From positions 41,364 through 105,363 of the forward strand of contig WIXG01000280.1 in the NCBI GenBank assembly GCA_009869945.1: a stretch of DNA of 64,000 nucleotides. The letters are read 5' to 3'. The translations under genes were made by a program, and so were the position numbers. The DNA is from Mesaphorura yosii. Taxonomy: Eukaryota; Arthropoda; Collembola; Poduromorpha; Tullbergiidae. The notes below the pieces were generated by a model, which worked only from the letters and a program-made list of their open reading frames with translations, was not told the origin of the DNA and ran no database searches. Shown here one piece after another: positions 50,491-59,000 of this stretch (the first letter of the stretch is position 1; the number at the start of each line of letters is the position of its first letter).

Positions 50491-50769
50491 ATGAAAGACA
50501 GCGAAGTGATGCAAATAAAGAGTTGAGCCCACTCAACTTCAAGTGTGCTCTTCGCATTGTTTTCGTTCTCACGTTCCAGATTAATAATTTATTTGTGCGC
50601 CATGGCCATCTTGATCTTCTGTATGATAAAAGAGTGGCAGCACTGCCGCCGCCAGAATCGCTCAACGCCAAAACCCAAACCGGCCGTCTCTGATGCGGCA
50701 GGTCCAGGCTGGCAAATCACTTCCGCATCAGTCGCTTGTAGCGCTTATCCTTACCGCACCACGAATTGA
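50491..50769 (+). pseudogene. Degenerate member D of the PPxY membrane family
   Basis: An acceptor at 50579 opens a membrane exon with the family's one leading base: LIIYLCAMAILIFCMIK then HCRRQNR and KPKPKP-like proline/lysine sequence. The frame then runs to a stop at 50769 without a PPxY motif or a good phase-1 donor. Upstream, ATG 50491 encodes MKDSE, resembling MEESD of gene C, but the only GT there leaves phase 0 instead of phase 2, so the join would be out of frame. It may be a decaying copy, or translation could start at ATG 50600. Confidence 0.4.
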
Positions 50770-50967
50770 GTGCATGAGTGCAAGGCGTGTGACAGGCCCC
50801 TTTTCAAGGAAGCTTTTTTTTTTACATGTGTTTAATAATAAACATAAAAATGTTCCAGATATTTTTAATACGTGCTCCTCAAATTCTGAAATGCCCTACC
50901 ATGTGCTCAAAATAAACAGTTCTGTACTTCGGCAACTGCGAAGGGCAAGGCCGCTTGAGTTTATAAA

Positions 50968-51270
50968 TTGCGACCGAAGTTTGCTGACAGTCGCATTTAT
51001 TCTCCCTGCGGGCCAGCTCAAACAAATCTGTGTTCACTCGCCTGCGTCGCGGACATCTCTGAGTGCGATGCTACAAGTCCCACAGGTTTGACTTGTGTGT
51101 CCCTGCACTGCGACGGTAAGTTTTCAATGTCAACATCGAACCCGAGTTTCAATGGCCCAGTCAGGCGTCTCTCGGTATTTACATGCTTTTGCGTTGCAGT
51201 TGAATGGTACTTGCAATCCTTCTCCGCCGATTACGATCCGAGGGAGCCGATTACCAACTCCGAATGTTGA
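50968..51270 (+). CDS. Doubtful Cys-containing reading frame
   Basis: A frame with regularly spaced cysteines (LCSLACVADISEC, GLTCVSLHC) ends at a good donor (51115, GTAAGT). An acceptor at 51199 continues in frame to VEWYLQSFSADYDP and a stop at 51270; the intron is 84 nt. There is no in-frame ATG and no membrane segment, so the start would have to lie in another exon. I do not recognise it, and it may be noncoding or a relic of a family tail. Confidence 0.22.
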   Translation: MRPKFADSRIYSPCGPAQTNLCSLACVADISECDATSPTGLTCVSLHCDGKFSMSTSNPSFNGPVRRLSVFTCFCVAVEWYLQSFSADYDPREPITNSEC

Positions 51271-51881
51271 CGTTGGCGCAAATAGGGGCCACCCGCCTTC
51301 CCAGCTAATTCGCCCTGGCCTCCGTTGATAGCCGTCAGTCGTTGATGTGACATTGACGCTGGCATTGCCGTGCTTTCAACGTCGACTTTGACCGACGTCG
51401 GCCTTGACCAGAACTCTAGGCTGCCCCGACCCTAAGCCATGGACATCAGCTGCTGCTACCGCGAGCGAGAAGAGATGATTCATCGGGTCTGATGTATTTT
51501 TTTATGATACTAATTACTAATTAACTTATCGTGTTGTAGTGCGGTTGATTAAGAAAGGTTCAAGTGAACACAGTATGTAAACTTCAGTCACGTAGGGCAA
51601 ATAAACAAACGACGGTTTGGGATTTCTGATGTAATACACGTCCACCTGTGAATATAATTACAAATTATTGCCCAATCGTGTCAGCAGCAGCTCTGCACAT
51701 GATATTTGTCAGTGATAACTTTATCAGCGTCATGCTTCAAGTGGGAAATCGATATGGTTGCATTTATAGACTGTTACGAGCCAGCTGCCTTCAGTTCATA
51801 ATTAATTTCTAGCTGCTGTACTGGTCAGAACGATCAAATCGTCAAATCTTTTATTTGCGAGAAGCCAAAGGCAAGGACAAG

Positions 51882-52270
51882 ATGGAGAACCGACGAGGTA
51901 AGATTCCAAAATATAAGGGAGTTTGAAGGTTTTTTAAAAAAATAATTTGGATTGTATTTTGTTTTAAGGAACTGATGTCGTTGCAGTTAAGTCAAAACCA
52001 CGACCACGGCTGCAAGTTCAGGTCAGAGCGAGCCGAACGAGCATCAGCTCCTCACCGCCACCGCCATCGCCATCGCCATCGTCTTTCTCATCCCGTTCCC
52101 CACCCACCAGAGTCTGCTTCACTCCGAGCTACGAGTCAATCATGTCGGGATGCATGGACCCCTGTGACCCGTCCAGCATGATGTGCCACTTGTCTAGCAA
52201 ACGATACCACCATTTTAATTACAATTACAATCCCGCTAATAATGTTAAAACTGTTACGAGTCGCAAGTGA
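51882..52270 (+). CDS. Proline/serine-rich small protein F of the PPxY cluster
   Basis: Exon 1 is 51882-51897 (MENRR plus one base) and exon 2 is 51987-52270, phase 1, giving 99 residues. The junction RR|VKSKP matches the membrane-exon/tail-exon junction of the family. The tail is SSPPPPSPSPSS then SPPTRVCFTPSYESIMSG, where TPSYESI is a degenerate copy of PPSYESV in gene G, followed by a Cys/Met-rich part and HHFNYNYN. No membrane segment was seen in the first exon; open in-frame sequence continues upstream (FYLREAKGKDK) but is not hydrophobic enough. Either the membrane exon is lost or an upstream exon was missed. AATAAA starts 2 nt after the stop. Confidence 0.5.
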
Positions 52271-52272
52271 TT

Positions 52273-52278
52273 AATAAA
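52273..52278 (+). terminator. Polyadenylation signal AATAAA, gene F
   Basis: The signal starts two bases after the TGA of gene F, so the 3' UTR would be about 20-30 nt, unusually short. Confidence 0.5.
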
Positions 52279-52765
52279 AACGCTTAACCGCTAAAATGTG
52301 TTTGTACCAATGTAATTTAACAATGTTGATGTTATCAAATCGAATCAACGGTAAATCAAAACGCAAATTGCAAATAAATCACCGGTTAATTTAAGCTGCA
52401 TACGTTAATTAATTCAAGAGGTTTCTATCATTTCTCCATTTCTTTTGAGGAATGCACTTACGCGCGTTGCATAATCGACAAGTGCACGTCGATCCGCACT
52501 TGACTCTGAATTTACGAGAAATTTTTTAAGTGCCCGATTCCATGAAATTTGTAATCTGTTGGGTCGATTGTCTCCTATCAGAATTCCACGCCCTTACTCA
52601 CTCCGACATAGTAGTTGTCTCTGTCGAAATAAGAAGGTTATGGCTGAATTGTCTTCAAGCCAGTGCTCACGGGTTGTCGCTCGTGAAGCTGGACTCACGT
52701 CTCGCCGATCCGACCGAGCGCGTTCAAGCGCCAATTTCAAATTTTAAGGTCCAGCTGATAAAAAT

Positions 52766-53140
52766 ATGGAGCCAAGGGAGTAAGCTAAACATTTAAACCT
52801 TCGTCTGCGTTGAAAATTGGTGATTTGCTACTAGTTTTCGGATTTCAGTATTTACATTCTGGTCGGTGTGGTGCTCTTCGCCCTGATTGAAATCTTCATC
52901 CAATTTTATTGCATGAAACGCCACCGAGGCGTGTGCGGACGCGGGCGGGACCCAGCCGACGACCCTCCGCCACAAATTATCGTAGTTGTTGAATCAAACG
53001 CTCTCGGTTCAGAAGAGGCTCCTCCAAGCTATGAGTCAGTGGTAAAGTCGAACGATACAGTGGCAACAGAAGCATTTGCCGTAGGTGTCGTCGATGTTGC
53101 TGGCTCCCATCGCCATCTGGTCGATAAGCCTGCCAATTAG
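52766..53140 (+). CDS. PPxY small single-pass membrane protein G
   Basis: Exon 1 is 52766-52779 (MEPR plus two bases) and exon 2 is 52849-53140, phase 2, giving 101 residues. DIYILVGVVLFALIEIFI forms the membrane segment and aligns with DIYFIISGVSFAIAILI of gene C. It is followed by YCMKRHRGVCGRGR, DDPPPQ and EEAPPSYESVVKS (one PPSY). The intron that separates membrane and tail exons in A, C and H is absent here. Outside-in topology with a cytosolic PPxY tail is predicted from the basic residues. It is probably a WW-domain/Nedd4-type ligand (inference from the motif). Confidence 0.75.
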
Positions 53141-53402
53141 TACACATCGAATTTCCTGTTCTCTTTCTGTATGAATGAATTACTTGTTTATTGATTAATT
53201 TACTTACAATTAATGATTACTCTGGCCGGTTCGCAATTTCTAACGAATTCAACTCCTGACGTATTAAACTTTTAAATTACGCATGACTGGACAGATACGG
53301 CGGCTTTCCGGGCCGTGGAGCATGACAGTCGCGCGAAGAGGAACGGAGTAGGAGCAGGAGCCATCTTTGTTTATTCGAAATGATTATTAGCAGGTCAAAC
53401 AC

Positions 53403-53408
53403 AATAAA
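53403..53408 (+). terminator. Polyadenylation signal AATAAA, gene G
   Basis: AATAAA lies about 260 nt after the stop of gene G and about 320 nt before gene H. Confidence 0.45.
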
Positions 53409-53729
53409 AGTGCAACGATTTTGCAATGTTGTATTAGTATACAAACAGCAGAATCTATGAAGCTAATCAGCAGAACGACCCGAGTTGTTGGCATTTGGCA
53501 TTCTTATCAGCCAGCTGGAGTTCAGCATAGCACTGTGATTTTTGAGTGCACTGCTCACTGCACAGCATTCGAGAAGTCGAATTCGAACATTACACTGTAA
53601 CTTGATTTTAAAGTGAAAAGTGAAAATCGGGCGCTTCCTTAGACTAGACTAGTGAATTGACTACGGGTAATTGGCAATTAATTGCTTGGGCTCGAATGGA
53701 AGAGGCCGAATCTTTCAAGGAATTCGAAG
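53409..53729. other. Gap upstream of gene H
   Basis: No coding sequence beyond the out-of-phase ATG frame at 53696. It probably contains the promoter of gene H; no clear TATA box was seen. Confidence 0.4.
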
Positions 53730-54220
53730 ATGGTCGAAGGGTAAAGTGAAATTTCAATAATCTGACGTGACGACGGACAATTTCAATTAATTAATTGTTG
53801 AGTAATTGTGTAACGTGTCTTTTGCAGAGCACACTTTTTAGTGATTGGCGGGATCCTCCTCAGCACGCTGATTCCAGTCGCAATTTACTGTTTCGTGTTG
53901 GCCTTGTGCATGCCGAAGGTCAGGCGGAGAGGTAAGCTTCCCCAACATTAGACTAGTTTAGTGACGACCGATCAATGACAGAGCTTCCGTTGTTTGAAAG
54001 TTCAGCTGAGGCCACTCCTCCTCAGATCGTCAACATCCAAAATCCGCCTGCAGAAGATCAAAACCCGCCTTCTTACATCGACATCACTAAACTACCTTCA
54101 AACCGATCGGATTGCGAGCCGGAAGATCCTCCAACCTACGAATTTGTGATGTCAATCACCGTGGAGAAATCTGCGCCTGAAATTCAACCCCCGAACAATT
54201 TCAGACTGCAATCGAAGTGA
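53730..54220 (+). CDS. PPxY small single-pass membrane protein H
   Basis: Three exons: 53730-53740, 53828-53931 and 53982-54220, phases 2 and 1, giving 117 residues. Exon 1 is only 11 nt (MVE plus two bases). The membrane exon reads AHFLVIGGILLSTLIPVAIY CFVLALC in sequence, then MPKVRRR. The tail has TPPQIV, NPPSYIDITK and DPPTYEFVM, so two PPxY motifs, each followed by xxI or xxV. A longer ATG frame at 53696 ends at the same donor in the wrong phase and is more likely an upstream overlapping frame. The gene is convergent with the AA15 LPMO, with about 170 nt between stop codons; ATTAAA at 54332 may serve as its polyadenylation signal. Confidence 0.72.
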
Positions 54221-54392
54221 AAACATGACCAAGAGCTTAATGCATGCATGCCAGGTTTTAATTTAATTAGCGATCAGATTTAGTTAAGCCCGACGGCGCC
54301 TATGATGAAGTCCTTGATTACAAAATCAGTCATTAAATCACATGGTTAAGGCTTTTTATATTTCGTATGATCAGAGTAACAGTAAACTATCA

Positions 54393-55130
54393 TCAATTGA
54401 TCGAAATGTCAGCACAGCCCCTGAAAGTCTCCTGCAGGCCGCAGCCAAGCTCGCTCGTCCCGTCTTCGCACTCGCCGACGGAGTTGCCCGCTCTGTAGTG
54501 CCACTGCAGGACGCAGTTGGCGCATGTCAGTCCAGCCGGGAGGCGGAGGCGGATTTCGAGCATCCCTAGCTGGCCGTCATAAATCGGGAATTGCGTCCCG
54601 GATCCGTCGGCAAGCTGCAGGACGTTCTGGTCGAGGCAGTCCTGCTGGATGAGCTCGTCAGCGCTGCTTTTGGCGCAGAGCCTGAATTCAAAGTAGCCGA
54701 GGTGGTTGGCGGTCAGGTCCACTTTGACGGTGAACTCTTGCCCAGACTGGTAATGACCCGTGACAATCCCACGGTAAAAGAAGCCTCCTTCTTCGTTGTC
54801 TCGAGGTCGGGGAAGATTGTACGCGTCTCCGCACTCACCGCAACGGCCCCCATTCGCGGCTTGAACGGCCACGCCTCCGCAGAAGAGCTCCATGTCATTG
54901 TAGTTGATTGGCGGGTCGTAGTCCGAGAAAGAATTGAGGCGCCAGACGGAAGAGCGGCTGGGCGGGTCCTGTGCGAGTACAATTAATTCATTTCAGGCCG
55001 ATTCAAAAATCGCGCCAATGCAAGACGCCTGTAAACTTACGATCAGTATTCCATGCCCGGCGACTTGCTGCTGCTGCAAGATGGCGCACGTGAACACGAG
55101 CGCCCCAGCCAAAATCGAGAGCTTTGCCAT
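54393..55130 (-). CDS. AA15 lytic polysaccharide monooxygenase, single domain
   Basis: Exon 1 is 55130-55041 and exon 2 is 54968-54393, phase 0, giving 221 residues. A signal peptide (residues 1-25, ending QQVAG) is followed directly by His26, which must be the mature N-terminus to form the copper histidine brace. The second brace histidine is His119 in LTANHLGYFEF. Other AA15 landmarks are DPPSRSSVWR, the FCGG block near residue 60, NGGRCGECGD, CANCVLQWHYRAGN, GCGLQETFRGCADI. AA15 enzymes oxidatively cleave chitin or cellulose and were described in arthropods; the substrate of this one cannot be told from sequence. It ends soon after CADISIN, without carbohydrate-binding module, linker or GPI signal. 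A TATATAAA box lies about 120 nt upstream of the ATG. Confidence 0.93.
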
Positions 55131-55250
55131 TCTCGTGTCGAGGGCAGTTGGTCGAAAATAAACTCGCGAAAAAATTGCAATCTTTATATGTCAATGTCAG
55201 CGTATGAGTAAATTGTAATTAGCAATGAGACGATATGTGCCACGGCCGCT

Positions 55251-55258
55251 TTTATATA
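55251..55258 (-). promoter_or_regulatory. TATA box of the LPMO gene
   Basis: TATATAAA on the minus strand, 121 nt upstream of the LPMO ATG, which leaves a 5' UTR of about 90 nt. Confidence 0.6.
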
Positions 55259-55814
55259 TAGGCTCGGAACTCCTGAATGCTGAGCGGATTGAACTGTGAA
55301 CTCATAATCATGAAATCAGAATCGCAAAATCGCAATTCCGTAATCGCAATCGAACGTCGAACGTTCGTGATATCATTTCGAACACGGCGAGACAGGTTCA
55401 AGTTTCGATTTATGAACCTCGTGCCCAGCGAATTGCAATTCGCGAGCCCGAGCGGCCGAGCCTTGAATGGCTACTGCGATGCGCGTGGGGATTAACTTTT
55501 GCATGTAATTGCCTATTTGAGCTTACTGCTAATCTCAATTACTACTTGTAAATTCGTGTCTCGGGCGCACTTTCGCGCTGCAGCTGACATAATTTTAATT
55601 CAATTCAAGCCAAGCAGAATCCAGAGATAAGCGGGCAGCACGGCACGGCGACAAGTAGCTGTCTGTCAAGATGAATAAAATAATTCCACAAATTGCGCAA
55701 TTCGCCAATTGTTCTTCAGCAAACACGAAAATAACGAAAATAAAATTATCGGGCTGCCGTGAGGCACGATGAACTGGACGGAAACTGCACACAATTCTGA
55801 TGAAAACTCAACAT
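55259..55814. other. Spacer between LPMO promoter and SBNO 3' end
   Basis: No coding sequence was recognised. The LPMO upstream region lies at the left and the SBNO cleavage region at the right. Confidence 0.5.
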
Positions 55815-55820
55815 TTTATT
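55815..55820 (-). terminator. Polyadenylation signal AATAAA, SBNO gene
   Basis: AATAAA on the minus strand, about 265 nt after the SBNO stop codon. Confidence 0.6.
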
Positions 55821-56084
55821 TTCAACAGTAAACACCTCGTTAATAGTAAACAGGGAAGTTAAGCTTACGGATTAAGGGTTTGTTTTTGTATTCAGTTTTC
55901 AGGTTTAACGAATTGTATGTGTATGTAAGAGAATTCACCTAATGAAGTACGAAGTTAATGAGAAGTAAGGTACGTTTTAGTTTGGTAGCGGTTTAACAGC
56001 TAATAGACCTTGACTTAACTTAACGAATTACGGTAGCGACGTTGTATTGTATTATTAAATTCCCGCAGTAGAACGTCGGAGGTG

Positions 56085-59000
56085 TTAATCGAGAAGTCCG
56101 GCAAATGGGTCGAAGTCGAACTTCTTTGGGCTGCAGGGCTCCGTCTTCACGTCATCCTCGTCATCAGAAGCAGGGACAGGAACTGTCTCCGCCAGATCAT
56201 CCGCCTCCTCTGCGTCCGTTTCATCATCCTCTTCCTCCTGCTTTGCTTTGCTGCTTGCAAACTCGAAGATGAAGACGGTTTTCTTCTCCTTCTTCACCTC
56301 ATTTGACAGAAGAGGCGGTGTGTCAGTGTCAGCAAGAGCATTGTAGATGAGGGATGGAGCATCCAAATCCAGCAGATAATCCGCCTTCTCTTTCTTCCCC
56401 TTGCTGCTGCTTGCGAAATCGAAGTCGGAGAAGGTTTCATTTTCCTTCTTCATATTGGTGCTTGTTGCGAAATCGAAGACCGAGAAGTTTTCATTTTCCT
56501 TCTTCACCTTGCTGCTTGTTAGAGTTGGGGCGAAGACGGCTTCGGCTTCCTTCATCTTCTCCACCTTATCTTGCAGTAGCGACAGTGTATCAGCAAAATC
56601 ATCGTACTTTTTACGCTTTGGAGTTGGGGCATCATTAAAATCCAACGAATAATCTGGCTCATAATCTTCAGCGTCCGTGTCCACGTCCATTTCCCCTATC
56701 CCCTGGCTTTGTGCCGAAACGGCTCCCTTCTGTAGTTCGTCTCGAAGCGGCTGAGCACAATGGTTTGGGATGAGAACCCCGACTATGCGCTCATCCTCGC
56801 CAAACTTCACGCGAATAGTTTGCATCTTCGGAGTTGAATGGGAATGTTTTTGAAGGACGTGTTCGACGATGGCCCAAACCAAGAGAACAGATCCACTGAG
56901 CACGTGGTAAGTGCGTTGACGTAATCCATAGTCACAGGATTTGAGCACCAATTTGGTCTTGCAATTGCCCGACCTTAAAGCAGTAATAGAAGCAGTAACA
57001 ACAATTAATTTTGTGGATTAATCGAACGCGCACGCATGCATATGCAAGGAAGACTTTGTAGTAAATTACCAGTACGCGTGTGAGCAAACTTTCTCCGAAT
57101 CATTGTACTGATATTCCCAAGACTTTCGTGCCTGTTCAGGCGTCACTTTAGTATTCTTCTCGCGAAGTTCCCACAAAGGGACTCGACTCCACTGCAAGTT
57201 AAAAAATTATATGAATTAAATCAATCACAATTATATTAACAACAGCAGGAAACAACGCAACAGGAACAACAGGAAAGAGGAGACAGGAAATTGAGATTTA
57301 CTGCTAACCTGCATCCCAGTATTTGGACGATAAAGGGTATACATGGAATACGCGCTGGGCGTTGACGTGCTAGTGCTATCAATACCGGACTCAGAAATTG
57401 CCAAAATTGCGGGAGTCTTGCCATTCTTCATCTGTAGAGAAAGGAAAAAATAAAATTAAAAATTAGGGCTTTCTCTCCAACGTTTAAGTAGTCATAGCTC
57501 GTAGTAAATTAACTTACCTGCTTAGCAACATAAAAGCCTTCTGTTGCAAGTCCATTGAGTTCTGCGTACTTCTTCATCGCTTCCTCCCAACTCAAGCCTC
57601 TCTCAACTTTTAGCTCGTGTAATTCAATGAGTCCAACGCCTGTCACGTGACGTCTCTCGTACGTATCTCTTCGAACACGGAAAATGTCGTTTGGGCTCTT
57701 GCTGTTTAAGTCTAAACGTTGTCCGTTGTTTTCCAAATTAGTTGACGCATTAATTGGATGTTCACGTGAAAAATTGAGAATGGGTGGCAGTCGCATGAAA
57801 TTACCTAAAATTCCAGCGTCGTATCTCCCGTTTTTCTTAGCTTCTTTAACTGCAGCAGCTAGGCTGTCAATAAAATACTCAAACAAGCTGTTTTGTAGAC
57901 GGACTGGTATGCCCAAAATTCTGCATAAAGAAGAATATCATCCCTTAGTTTTTGTTCAAATAATATTTTAGGTTTATGGGTTACCTGTTTAAGAATTTGC
58001 TCATATTCTGGTGACTGCGATCTGGGAGGAGTGTGTACTTGTCATCGGTTGTAACTGAGTCAAAATGGAGCTCCATCACCAATTCAACACCAGCTAAGGC
58101 AATGACCAAGTCTTTGCGGAAGCCGCCTTCAAAGTCTTTTGGTGGAGGGACCAAGGGTGGGCGCACGTCCAGAATGCCACAGAAAATCGAGTCCAAAGCC
58201 TTTCGCCCGTATTTGTTGTCAATGTGAAATTGAGACAAGTCACGGGATTCAGTTGCTCTTCTGTCACCATGAGTCAGGGCGCCCTTCAATTAAGAATTAA
58301 TGATCAAAATACTAAACCCTGCGATGTAAATGAAGTGCGTAAGTAATCTTCCTTACCAAACTCTCCAAGCGCTTTGCGACAATTGAGGCAAATCTGTGCT
58401 CTCCAGCCAAATCCGAGATTAAGAAAATGTATTCAGGAGCATTAACTTGATTGCTTCGATGAGTTCTTCCAAACTGCTGAATTGCTCGATCGGCACTCCA
58501 CGGAAGCTCCAAAGTAATGTGAACTCTGCGTCGCTGATTTTGGGCACGACGATCACTCTGAAGAGAAATTCCACTCGAAGCAGCTTCCGAAATAATCGCG
58601 ATGAGCTTTTCTCCTTTCATGAAGCGATCTTTCTCTGCGCAGACAAACAAGATGAAGGAACACGAAAAACACAAGTCAGTCAGCGGTCATGCCTGAGGAA
58701 AATTCCTTTGCACCTTTAAGATTTACAGTCTCCAAACTGATGTCATTTTCCGCTCTTGTCTCGTACGAAACATTTCCACGTGAGTCTTGAACAACTCGAC
58801 CCTTGCGACCAGTCAACTAACAACAATATGTCATGTCATCAAAATCATCAGATCCGTGCATGAATTAAATAGACGGTTTTTTCTATGAATTGACGAATTG
58901 AAAGTACCTCTGCAACCACGTTTGGACCTCCTAATTCATCAATCAATTGATCTAAACTATTCTGAGGAAGTCTTGCGCCAAAAGCTTCAATTTTCTCCAG

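Noticed and set aside
53696-53740. Longer first exon for gene H starting at ATG 53696
   Set aside because: It reaches the donor in phase 0, which does not match the acceptor; the 11-nt exon from 53730 fits phase 2 as in C and G.
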